Source of the DNA: Macrocystis pyrifera
Lineage: Eukaryota; Sar; Phaeophyceae; Laminariales; Laminariaceae
Assembly (NCBI GenBank): GCA_031763025.1
Contig: JASSKH010000020.1
Coordinates: 5,115,756-5,179,755, forward strand
Direction of reading: 5' to 3'
DNA length: 64,000 bases
The position numbers and the translations under genes are program-made. Numbering within the stretch: the first letter of the stretch is position 1; each line of letters starts with the position of its first letter. This document shows, piece after piece, positions 1 through 10,320 of the stretch. The notes below the pieces were generated by a model that worked only from the letters and a program-made list of their open reading frames with translations, did no database searches and was not told the origin of the DNA.

Positions 1-29
1 TTGTAGCGATTCGAGGGTATATGGTCATA

Positions 30-88
30 CGACTACGGCCATGCATGAGATCGAACACATATTTCCTATCGAATACACCCCCCCCCCA
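30..88. repeat. Dispersed repeat fragment ending in a C-run
   Basis: Read on the minus strand, this segment is a G-run followed by sequence that closely matches 60811-60866. Both share a CTCGATAGG-like stretch and an ATCATGCAT-like stretch after the G-run. The two copies are inverted relative to each other and diverged. The element type is unknown. Confidence 0.55.
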
Positions 89-130
89 GTATCCGTTCAA
101 TTTGTCCTGCTGATAAAACCACTGTGCCCC

Positions 131-719
131 TACCTGCTTCGACGATGTTTTTTCAATGTTCCTGCATTATATGCCTGTTATGCGATACTTGACAACATGT
201 TTGCAGTACTTGGTGTGTATGGAATTTTCGGTTGGGCTGTATGTGCGCCACTCATCAATACCGGTTTTCGGGTGGAATATTAAGCTTCTCCCTGGGTCCC
301 CCCTTTGCGGATGCAGGACTCATAAGGGTCTCCTGGAATATTGATACATGTGTTGTTGCTCCTACCTTGAAGCAATGATGCGTGTCTCTAGGCCCTGTCT
401 CCGTCAAGAGAGCATGCACAGGTGGCACCGAAGTGCCTGTGAAGATTAATTGTGATGAAGTAGAAAGTTTGTACTTTCGAAAAGAGCTCAGGCGACCATC
501 ATAGAAAATACCTTATGAGAGAAGTGAACTGGAGTTGAGACGAGAGAATATAGAGGGGTCGCCGGCACTTGAATAATCACGCGACAATGCCAAAACTACG
601 GACAGGTGTACTTTTCGAAGCCGGTGATGTTCCCTGTGAAGTTCTCTTCAAAATGATTTAAATGGTAACGTTCTCAGGATCGTTACTGATGACGACGCGT
701 CGAGGTTCAATTTCCACTT
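131..719. other. No gene recognised
   Basis: No convincing coding frame. The part around 370-440 resembles 26345-26415: both have GATGCGT, then AGGCCCT, then GGTGG(C/A)ACCGAAGTG in the same order. This suggests an old copy of the repeat found near 26.3 kb. Confidence 0.4.
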
Positions 720-734
720 GTGAGCTCGGATCGT

Positions 735-910
735 CAGGCAGGTAGGCTGTTCAGGTATTTTGCGTCCTGTCGGGATCAAGGTACGGGCGAAGACCCAACT
801 CAAACCCGAACCTTAACCCAGACCCTAGCCCTGAGCCCCAACCGCAGCCAGAACGGGCCCCGATTGGTCACAAACGCGGCTGCGGCGCGTTTGCACCGAA
901 CAGGAACTTT
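735..910 (+). repeat. Dispersed repeat with degenerate telomere-like units
   Basis: This block matches the reverse complement of 49020-49190. Shared landmarks are a GTAGGCT-TTCAGGTATTTTG stretch, a GGGATCAAGGTACGGGCGAAG-like stretch, a CCCTAA-like tract (about 791-840 here, badly degraded) and an AACCGCAGCCARAACGGGCC stretch. The two copies lie 48 kb apart in opposite orientation, so this is one dispersed element that carries telomere-like sequence inside it. It is not a chromosome end. Confidence 0.7.
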
Positions 911-3720
911 CTCAATTGCTTACGACGATTCCGATGGCAGACCACCCCAGGCAATTTTCGAGCCAAAAACACCCCTAACTATTCGAGCTCACACATTGTA
1001 AAACCTGCTCATGAGTCGGATATACAACTAACGGTACGCGCGTAAGACAGGGTCGTAGTTCTTACGCATACTGTATCTCCCCCCGACTTCCACTCTTATC
1101 GCTGTGGAGTAAGTTAATATCCACACAACTTGTATCTCTCTATTAATAGGATTAATGAATCGGCACGGACACTGGTTTTGCTGGATGTCGACCAGTAGAA
1201 ACAACATTTAAAAGTCAAGAACAGACACACTCATATACTCGCACTCGTGCGCAGTGACCGCATATCAAATGCATGTATATGGATATCAACGTTCATATTT
1301 CGATACGTCTCCATGTTTAAAAAAACATAGCTCTTGTTTTCACATTAACCCATTGCCACAATGCAATGCATTATGTGGTGCAGGACAGGCTCCAATACCT
1401 CTGGAGTGGAAGAATGCCTCGGTTGAAATACAAAACATGCAAGGAATGTTACACATGACAACTGAAGCACATCTACCCCTCAGACAAAAGTAGCAAACAA
1501 GGTCCGCGCACGTAGGTAAGCTGTACAAGCCGCCACAGAAACGGAGAACCGAAAAAACCGCATACTACCCAGCAAGGAATAGACAGGATGAAAACAAACA
1601 ACTCGACGTCGAAAAATCAAAAACGAGATTGAAAAAATCCAAAATCCGAAACTAAAAAAGTCAGAAAAAATACAATTCAGACTAGAAAGCAAGAAGCAAG
1701 AAAACAAACACACGAGAGAATGCGCAGATTTTCGGAGATTTCAGACGTTCAAGCTACGCGAAGGGTGCAGAACAGAGATACAAACCAAAAAAAATGAAAA
1801 ACTCACTCCGCTGTTGAGAACATCAGAGAAGCAAAACAGAAACTAATAGACAAAAAACAAAAAGGAAGACGACGAAGCAAACCAAAAAAAGAAAAAGATG
1901 GAAAAAAAGCAAAAGGGAAGATTCAGACAGACGCACAAAGCGGGACAATCGGGAAAAACGGAACGAGGAAAATAACAAGGATGAAAAGGGACATACGCCA
2001 TCATCAATAGCTCAAATCAAACACGTTGATGGTGTCGAAACATGATCCTCGGCAAATGAATGTATGTTCGCCCACGACTCCGAGCGGTGGCAACTTGAAA
2101 TATAATATAGATGCGCCATCCTAGATAAGAGTGTGATTGCTCTTCCCCAGCGAACCGAAAAGAGTATTCTAAAACTGACTTCCTGGATCGATCTAAAGCG
2201 TTTGATTTTTTTTTTTTTTTAACGTTAAACGTTTCAGACTCCTCGAAAAACAAATCGGCCTTACCCCCGTATTTGCGTCCCGGAGAAGTGCTCGCCAATC
2301 GACTAGGCGTCGTCGGTTTAGGCAGGATAGAACTCCGCAAGGGGGCCATCGCACAAAAAATCTGAGGAGAGGCTTCAGAAGTTCTTAGAGGAAATCTTAG
2401 GAAATCGCTAGTAGGTCGAAAATCTGGCTTTTGAAGGGACGTACCCGGCGATTAACAGTGCCTTTTTCACTTAGGTTATGGAGAATGCTACAACCGACGT
2501 TACACGCATTGGCCCTGAAAACGTCACACCGCTAGGAAGACAGGGTTATTTTTTGTGAACCGTCCCCGGGCGGCATTTCCGCTCCAGAGTTGCCCTTTAA
2601 TCGTCAGTACCTGCACCTGACAAGCACCAAGTTCAAATGTAAGCACATAGTTGTGATCCACGTCCCTACGTCAAGGGACACATATTCAAGGCTCGTATCT
2701 TAGCACGCATTTGTTGACCTTCTTGACGAAACAAAAAAAAAACAATCAGACACGCACAACCGAGGACGGCGCTTCTAGAAACAAGTCACGGTATAAAATG
2801 TGTTTTCGCGATGTCGTCGGCAACATTGGTTTAAGCCTAACGACTGTGTGTGGTTGACGTACGAACAAAAACCATATTTTGACGGGAGAAGCGATGCCTC
2901 GATATCACGCCCTTCGAAACTATACATAGAGCTATACTATGTGCGTGAAACCAACGTCTATTGAAAACATTGGACGCATGTCCGGCGCTGGAACAAATGC
3001 GTACCTACGAATCAGGCATATCGTGTACGTACGTTTGCACTCGAATGCAAATAGTTGCTGGTATTAACACAGTTTGTAGGGTAGACTATGGTGGGCGTAC
3101 TCTATTATCCTTTTACAATAAAATCATGATCTAGGACGAAAATATTCCAATAATCGACCACAGATCGTACGGTAGACAATCGCGGGCTTGTGGTCGATTT
3201 GGAAAACATACCGAGATATATTTTTTTTGCTGCAAGTCCCGTTCATGTTTGCTTGCTCGCTGAGAAGCGCCACAATGCTCACCAGTTGCCCGGTAGTGCC
3301 GTTGTAGAAGCGATATGGTGCAGGAAAATGGTAACTGCTGAAATATTGTCAGCTATTCAGGTCCTAAAGGTTTCTTACGCTTGCTTTTCCCGGGATGTAT
3401 CTCGTCGGTCAACAAAATATCAACACGATAATATTTTGCGGTCACCTGATAGCTCCTGGTATTTCTTCTGTCATTATTTCCAGCATTTGGTTTCGTCCGG
3501 GCCCGTTTCTTATCGTTTTTGCATTTATTCTCAGAATTTCGTGCCTACGTGCCGTTTTATGTGACTTATCACTGTGTTGGATTCGCACTCTCCTTTCGAG
3601 CTCGCTGTGCAGGTAAGATACAGCGATCCCCAGTAGGTATGGCACCCGCAAGAATGTGGGCTTCGCCTCCGCGTAGGCACGGACTCTCTACTCGAAGCTG
3701 CTCTCTACACCGCTATATCA
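911..3720. other. No gene recognised; A-rich tract at 1530-2010
   Basis: Short open frames here have no protein-like composition. The part from 1530 to 2010 is strongly A-rich on the plus strand, similar in texture to the 3' regions of the LINE copies at 37320 and 49860. I could not align it to them convincingly. Confidence 0.5.
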
Positions 3721-3912
3721 GCGTTCCTTCTTTCTTTCCCTCCTTTCGTCTTTCAATTGTTTCGTCCCTTCCTTCCTTTCGTCCTTTCTCCTGTAATTTC
3801 CTTCGTCCTTTCCTTCCTTCCATCTTTTGGTCCGTCCTCCCCCCCTTCTTTGTTTTTTCCTCGCTTCGTTCCTTGCCTCCTTCCTTGTTTCCTTCCTTCT
3901 TTCACATCCCGA
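3721..3912 (+). repeat. Pyrimidine tract (CCTT/CTTT)n upstream of the Cys-rich gene
   Basis: About 190 bases are almost pure C and T, made of imperfect CCTTC and CTTTC units, and end some 60 bases before the ATG at 3970. Such tracts can form triplex DNA or act as initiator-rich promoter sequence. A promoter role here is inference from position only. The reverse strand reads as long Lys/Arg/Glu-rich frames, which are artefacts of the repeat. Confidence 0.75.
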
Positions 3913-3969
3913 ACTTGTCCTTGAATCTTGCCCATCGAAGGCAATTGTCAATATATCAATCGTTACGAC

Positions 3970-4989
3970 ATGGGTGCTGTAAAGGCTATTCTGATTGCGA
4001 TAGCCCTCTTGCCGATCACGGGAACGTTGGGCGACTTGCCGGACTACCCAATGAGCCGCAAACAGATGGAGGTCCGCGCCGGCTACTACACGGAAGACGG
4101 CAAGTACCGGGGGGGGCTCCCACATCACATCGAAAATAAGAAGTCCTACGAGTGCACGGCGTTTAACTCAGACAACGTTGGCAGTGGTACGTCGGTCAAC
4201 ACCACGGACGGGAACGCGACCGTTTGCATGACATGGACAGCGAATATGCCCGGTTCGGAAGTATGCGACGGGGGCAACTGCTCGTGTCAGTCCGTCGCGA
4301 GCGCCGGGTACTGCGACGAGTGGACCTGTACCCAACGTGACGTGACTACCGCGACGTGTAACTGCGAGGCAGCAGATGCCGACGCACAAACCTTCTGCTC
4401 ATCCTGGGCGTGCCTTGAGAATGGTTCCGACGGCGGCCAAGGGATGGGTGAATACCAGTGCCTGACTGCATTGTCCGGCCCTCAGTTTTGTGAGGCGTGG
4501 ACGGGCGTGTATGAGGGATCGAAGAAGGTGGAGGATTCGACCTGTGCGTGCGCCGAAGACTTGGAAGGTATCGGCGTTTGTTCATCCTGGGATTGCCAGG
4601 AGCGGCATTTAGCGATATGTTCCCGTGGCGGGGGAAGCTGGTGCAATATTCGCGTGTCCATAGGTGTGGGCTGTTTCTTCGGCTCTTTCGGCGCACTGCT
4701 TATTGCCTTTGGGTTCAACTACGAGCAAGAATACATTGCAGACTGCTCTTTGTGGTCATACTGTATGACCGGGTTTATCTGGATGGTGGGCTGGTTCGGT
4801 GGCGTTGTCGTATGGGGAGGGCATGATGGAGCGGTGTGTGCGGGAATCGTGTGGGGCGCGATAGTGGCGTTTGGATTGCTCTATCGCTGCCTGTGTAACT
4901 ATCGCCACCGCGACACGAAACGTCTCGCTTTATATCGTGGTCAAGCATCACGACACCGTGCTCAACAAGATACATCAGTACCAAGCTAA
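3970..4989 (+). CDS. Secreted/membrane protein with five CxxW modules and three membrane segments (paralogue 1)
   Basis: A 339-residue protein of no family I recognise. Residues 1-22 are hydrophobic and look like a signal peptide. The luminal or extracellular part (about 25-225) has five tandem modules of 28-31 residues, each starting [FYV]-Cys-x2-Trp (Cys86, 115, 143, 174, 204), most closed by Cys-x-Cys. Three hydrophobic spans follow (about 227-249, 264-283, 287-309), then a short basic tail. Asn-x-Thr/Ser sites lie at about 77, 82 and 151. I chose the ATG at 3970 because the paralogue at 59530 starts at the same MGA and both are in an ACATGGG/TCATGGG context; the in-frame TTG at 3928 is not conserved. 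Disulfide-rich modules with a membrane anchor suggest a cell-surface or wall-facing role, which is inference. No introns are seen. Confidence 0.85.
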   Translation: MGAVKAILIAIALLPITGTLGDLPDYPMSRKQMEVRAGYYTEDGKYRGGLPHHIENKKSYECTAFNSDNVGSGTSVNTTDGNATVCMTWTANMPGSEVCDGGNCSCQSVASAGYCDEWTCTQRDVTTATCNCEAADADAQTFCSSWACLENGSDGGQGMGEYQCLTALSGPQFCEAWTGVYEGSKKVEDSTCACAEDLEGIGVCSSWDCQERHLAICSRGGGSWCNIRVSIGVGCFFGSFGALLIAFGFNYEQEYIADCSLWSYCMTGFIWMVGWFGGVVVWGGHDGAVCAGIVWGAIVAFGLLYRCLCNYRHRDTKRLALYRGQASRHRAQQDTSVPS

Positions 4990-5155
4990 TGTTCATGTCG
5001 ACAACGGTATTTATTACCCCCGTTCATGTACGAAGGAGGGTAACATAGCTAGGAAATTGTGTTGTCTCTGTCTATTTCTTGAATATGCCTGGTTCCCACC
5101 TGGGTGGGCGATGCATTACAGATAATATACACTAGAGACGCACGCGAGCCAAGGT

Positions 5156-5261
5156 GGGGGGGGGGGGGGGGGGGGGTACTCATTTGTTGCTTGCCTTATT
5201 CATTTGACCAATGACCACGCATCCCTTTCGAGACGGAGCGGGGGGGGGGGGGGGGGGGGGG
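5156..5261. repeat. Two long poly-G runs
   Basis: Runs of 21 G (5156-5176) and 22 G (5240-5261) flank about 60 bases of ordinary sequence. The exact lengths are unreliable in any assembly. Similar runs occur at 60810 and 60866. Confidence 0.9.
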
Positions 5262-5349
5262 CACGGAAACCTTTCAATGCTACTACTAGGTTAACAGCGG
5301 TTATACGAAGGTCTTTATTTATCATTTGTCTACCATAGTCAATCATTTG

Positions 5350-5856
5350 CTACTGGAGCCGAACACTCAATTCCCATAGGCTACGTTGGGAACAAATCGA
5401 AGAAAATCTTTTGGTGGGCCCAAACATATTACGGGCAGCCCCCAAGCCCGTAATATCCTTTTTCCCGACACGGCGGCGCAGTATCTCCTTCGGAGCATGG
5501 GCCAGTGGCATGGTGGCTTCAGGTACAACCTCCACCTGTATTTTGCGTGGAAGAACGATGGAGATGACCTTAAAACGCATGCAACTCGTCCAGCCCTCGT
5601 AGGGGGTGCCGTACCACGTCCAGTCTAGCGAGGTCTCGCTAAACACCAATAACGCCGTATCATGATCGTGCACTTGATCAGGCGGTGGATAAAGTGGCTC
5701 GTCGGGCACGGTCGCTTTACAATTCAGGTGTGTGAGAGATCGTGCGGACACTCTGGTGCAAGGGACTTGCTCAAGTGTGCATTTGTTGTAGGGATACATA
5801 ATCTCCCAACAAACGGGGTCGATGATTTGCTTCAGACGCCAAATTGTACAATATAC
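5350..5856 (-). CDS. Candidate exon of an unrecognised protein
   Basis: The minus strand is open from about 5856 to a TAG at 5350. An ATG at 5799 gives 149 residues, but 19 further in-frame codons upstream also look protein-like (rich in Trp, Cys, Ile). That stretch begins just after a CTGAG that could be an intron acceptor, so this may be the last exon of a spliced gene. Composition is balanced, with Trp-rich stretches (for example LDWTWYGTPYEGW) and no simple repeats. I do not recognise the family, and no other exon was found. Confidence 0.4.
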   Translation of the reverse strand, partial: VYCTIWRLKQIIDPVCWEIMYPYNKCTLEQVPCTRVSARSLTHLNCKATVPDEPLYPPPDQVHDHDTALLVFSETSLDWTWYGTPYEGWTSCMRFKVISIVLPRKIQVEVVPEATMPLAHAPKEILRRRVGKKDITGLGAARNMFGPTKRFSSICSQRSLWELSVRLQ

Positions 5857-8130
5857 TCAGACATGAGTATCGTGATTAGCGTGGTATATATATGTGTGAA
5901 TGGGTTATCTTGTTTTCATGTTGTGTGAACCCCACCGGGAAGAATCAAACAGAGTAGGGACCCCAAGACAGCGGCGGCGAGCCGAATGCCGTGCGCCGGA
6001 TAAGTGAGACGCGGATCATGACTATTGAGGTTTTTTGGGAGGGGAGGGGGGGAGTCCAGGAGGAGCAGGAAGAAGACGAGGGCGAGAATGACGAGGAGAG
6101 AGGAAGAGGGGGGTTTGAAGCGGAGTGGCTGGCGTCTGACAGGATGTCCGACCATCACCCCACCAAGAGCTCTTCATCAATGAAAACATTGGTTTCTCGA
6201 GCGTTGTGCTCCGTTTGGCCATCACACTGTCAGGCTCCAACAGTCGTACTGCAGGTGCTGTGACTCACAACACACTGCACTTCATCACCGCAACGCTGAT
6301 GTACTTGTATTACTTTCACCTGGGACATTTTCCTGAACACTGAATACATTTAGGCATCAACGAACAAGAGGGAACGCCCGTCATGGCCCATCCAAACAAA
6401 TGTTGTGTCCTACTGCGGTAGTCTCGATTGGGCGTTTAATCGTTGACAATGTACTAACACTTGATGTTGTGGTTTAGTCCAAGCTCAAAGGGCAACTACG
6501 AGGTTGTCTACTCTAGATGTACATTAGGTCTCAGGCTGGTCGTATAAAGACGCACTGTAACGGCATGTGTTGCTCGATGCCGTTTCTCCGCCAGACACCG
6601 AGCGCAGGGTAGTAATTTGATCCGGCGCATTTTCCGTCTGTTTGCAGGCTTTGGGAGTACATACCTTGTCCACGCCTTTCATCGATTAGTTACGGCGCAA
6701 CAGAGCAGTAGAGGGGGAAACATATATATGGTAGATACAGAACAGCACGTGTTAATGCACCGTACAAGGTGCCGGTTAATCACGCCTACTTCGCAGGTAC
6801 AAAGTAGTCATACCGTATACAATTATGTTATTAACCATTTGATAATCGAACACATATCCGAGGAAAAGCCGCGATCGTCTCGATACTGCTGTTTCCACAA
6901 ACTATTGAACAAACGCGAAAAAAACGATTGTTCGCCTGGCTTCCGAAGAAGTACACATACGACACCGCATGTGATAACAATCACTGGTGACTCAAGAGCA
7001 CCAAATTGTACGGATTGAGGCTGGGGTCAGCGACATTTACTCGTACTTTTAGAGGTCCCGTACATTATACAGCCTGGTTCAAGACTGCCACACAAACATT
7101 GTTTAATAGGCAATGCCAACAACGATGTTCGGGGATAATGTTTGAAAATTGTGACACCACTTTTATGAACCCCTGCCAACCTGTTACCGGTTGGTTTGTT
7201 GTTCTCTTGGTTGCGCCAGATATATGGTGCTTCGTATTTTTGAAGACACTTGTGTAAGTGTCTCAAGAGATCCCATATTTTCGGCGAAATGCAAACCAGA
7301 CAAGAACCACGAAAACATATTCACGGGTTGGATGGGACTGGTAGACCACGGGTGACACATTTGAAGGGGCCCCTCGCCAAAACAGGAACTGAACTCTCAG
7401 AACTTACTGTTTAAATAGAACGAATAGGTTTTTCCTCGTTCTCACTCAGATCAGTAATGGTATATATTGTACACAGTCGTATTTAGTATGAATACGGTGA
7501 CACGTTGAACAAATATGCATTGGAGTAACTGCAATCGGTTTGTTTAGAAACCAACTGCGGGGTAAAGGTTAGTGTACTCGACATCATATATAGCCATAGT
7601 CGTATAACCATAGATCTTCAAATCGCCCAAAGGTCGGGGATAAGCACGTCGAGTTTGTAATAACGAGGCAGATATTGCTCACACCAAGCGCGACGTACCG
7701 TGGGGTGCTCGGCTAGTCGAATGAAGGGTGAGTGGCATCCTGCAAGAAATCGCATGTGAGGCGGACTCGCATAGGAAAGACAGCTCCATCGAGGGGAAAC
7801 AGTTTTCAAGGTAGTCACGTGTAGAGACAGCAATGTGGGTACCTGTAACTGCATCTAGGGTGCCTCGTCATATACACTAGGTGCTACGATAGTCCCCTTT
7901 CTCCAGAGTTAAGGTTGTCCGTCCAGCACAAAATGACCTATCACGATCGCCAACTATTTTCGACCGAAAACAAACGACACAAAACCACGGTGTCCTGATG
8001 GTCCAACTTACGCAGTGAGGGGCATAATTTCCAGCCTACTTGCCAACCGCCGCCCCGCAACCTTTATAAAACATACCGAGGGGGGCGGGGAAATTCGTTC
8101 GAATCCTCCTGCCTAGTATTGACCTATCGA
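5857..8130. other. No gene recognised
   Basis: There is a GA-rich tract at about 6030-6115. Otherwise only short open frames without protein-like features or similarity to the rest of the window. Confidence 0.5.
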
Positions 8131-8199
8131 AGCGTCAGTGATCAGTCCAGAGACATGTACAGCTGCGGCGCCACTTCTATGTCCTTATGAAAACGAAGT

Positions 8200-8650
8200 G
8201 TCTGCGACAGAGTTTGACTGTCTGTGCACGAATGCAGGCCCCACCACGGGCCACACTACGGTGCGGTCTAACTCCGCGGGGGAGGGGGGTTTCCTCGTGA
8301 ATGCCTGTTCGATATTGACCTCTTTGAAAGCCTGTGATATAGTCTGCTCCTTTTTCGGCTGGAGCGCCAGTCCTAGGTCCAGATAAACACAACTTGGCTA
8401 CGTCTTCGTCTGTGTCCGGATAAAGGCACCACCTCGATCCAACTGACAGCGAGTTTTAACTCCGCAAATGGGGGGAGGGGGTGATTCTCTCCGGAGCGCC
8501 TGCTCATATTTGAACTCTCTTAAGGCCTGTGATTGATCTACTCACATTTTCGGCGGTGCGACCAGACCTAGGCCACTACACAAACGAAGAGGCTACGTCG
8601 CCGTCTCCTAATGTCGGTGCCCGGAAGCAGGCGCCACTCCGAGCCAGACT
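8200..8650 (+). repeat. Diverged tandem repeat, period about 188 bp
   Basis: Landmarks AACTCCGC followed by a G-rich block, then GCCTGTGAT and a TTTTCGGC-like stretch, occur at 8270 and again at 8458. A third partial unit lies around 8600-8650. A plus frame at 8138-8386 encodes 82 residues with several Cys and overlaps unit 1. The units have drifted by indels, so that frame is probably not conserved coding. Confidence 0.6.
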
Positions 8651-10200
8651 ACGGCATAGTGTAGCTGCGCCGGTGCGAAATTGGATTTTAAAACGAAAGA
8701 AAGCGAGCGGGGAAGCGGCAGGTCGAACACACCCTGCGAGAAAATCGGCTTTACTTAGATCACAACCGCAAGGGTGGAGTTATTATATTATCGACTATAG
8801 CGTGGACAAAGGTTTCGGTGCATAAGAGAGGTAGTATGCAGTAAAAATTACGCAGTGTATACCAATCCTCCGGACGGTGGTGCATCTCGATGTGATGTGA
8901 GTTACAGAATGCATCATTGGGGGCAAAGAATATTTCGAGCCAGAAGGTAGAATTTTGATAACTTGCTGGAACCAGCTCGTACAACGGTTGGAACACAGTG
9001 TCCGCTCTGCTCTTTCCCCCGCACGAGTCTCCGGGCCTCTGTTTAGCGCAGCTCGACTGCTTAGTCGCCCCCTGCACAATCGCGCGGCTAACTTTCTCTC
9101 TGCCGCAAGTCTGTCGTTCGCCGTTGCGGCAACGCCTGGTCGCCCCTCCTTCTGTCTTAGCTCTTCTGTACCACTATTGTGGCATCGTACAGATTTCCGC
9201 ACGCCACCGTCCTTGCAGGCCAAAACGAAACCCCGGTTAGTGAGGGGAGGTTCACGGCTTTTGACACGTGCTCACGGGAAGGTTCAATGCAAGGTATCAC
9301 TGTACATACATGGACACGCTTGAAGGTCGTAAAATTGAACAAAGTCTATGATGTCCGTCAGTGTCCCGGAAGGGTGGACTGTTCCTGATCATTCCGTTCG
9401 GCTGTGTCGTACAGTAGTATTTTGCAATCACATATATATATTGGGTTATCAAGAGTTTCCGTGTGATTTATGTTTCGTGTCTGTTTCGCAGCATTGCAAC
9501 TTTGCCGGTTGTCGTAACATGAAGTGCCTGCCTCGTCGTTTTTTGTTTTGGTACGGGTTTGTGGTGACACATTTCAGCAGTGAAACAGGTGGCCCTTTCT
9601 GGCGCCCACAGCCATACCCAGTTCGGCATCCAATACCGTCGCCGCCCTACACCAACGCCTTCTTTGAAATATGAGGAACGTTTGAAAATGGCAGTTGTTT
9701 GGGAGGGGACAAAGTAGTGGGCATACCGCAGATCACATTGTTGTTTGCAGTGTGTGGTGACAACACGTTTTTCAGTCCCAGATTATTGCTCAGATTAAAC
9801 CCCAGCATCGAATCATGTCCAGAATGAAACTGGCTATATTTTCCGCTCTGCTTCCCGTCCAACTCGACCAAAACGAAGGTGTAATATGGTGGAGCCTGAG
9901 ACCAGAACGCATCACAGGGCATACGTAAACTCGAGGATCCTAATCTATTCGAGTATAGGGGTGCTACACTCTCGGCAGGGAGTAGCACGAGCTTGCGCTG
10001 GCAGTGACTGAACTACCTGGTTGCCGTGTGCAATCGAAGGAGATGTTTCAGGCTAAACCTTGCCGCTTGAAGGCAAAAGCTAAAAGAGGAGAAAATAATC
10101 GAAGGGGAAAAACAAAATATTAAAGGAGTGCGCTTGCACAGTCGTCCTCGACCAATATCAATATACGGCTACGTGGACTGTGTTCTGCAGATTGTTTTAC
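8651..10200. other. No gene recognised
   Basis: Open frames of up to 142 codons occur on both strands around 8800-9320 but overlap one another without a clear winner. Nothing recognisable. Confidence 0.45.
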
Positions 10201-10202
10201 TA

Positions 10203-10318
10203 TCACGGAAGACCATAGTAAATAACACCTGCGGTACACGCAAAAACCTATATATATATATATATTTCCCTTTTTTTTGCTGACAAAATTTGGTCCCATT
10301 TACTATGATCCTCCGTAA
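10203..10318 (+). mobile_element. MITE copy 1 (TA target duplication, about 116 bp)
   Basis: Flanked by TA on both sides. The ends are an inverted pair (left TCACGGAAGACCATAGTAAA, right TTTACTATGATCCTCCGTAA). The interior has a TGACAAAATTTGGTCC stretch shared with the copy at 49339 in the same orientation. This is the most diverged of three copies. TA duplication and short terminal inverted repeats fit a Tc1/mariner-type non-autonomous element. Confidence 0.75.
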
Positions 10319-10320
10319 TA

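Noticed and set aside
3718-4128. Minus-strand Lys/Arg/Glu-rich frame
   Set aside because: Produced by the pyrimidine tract and the antisense of the CxxW gene.
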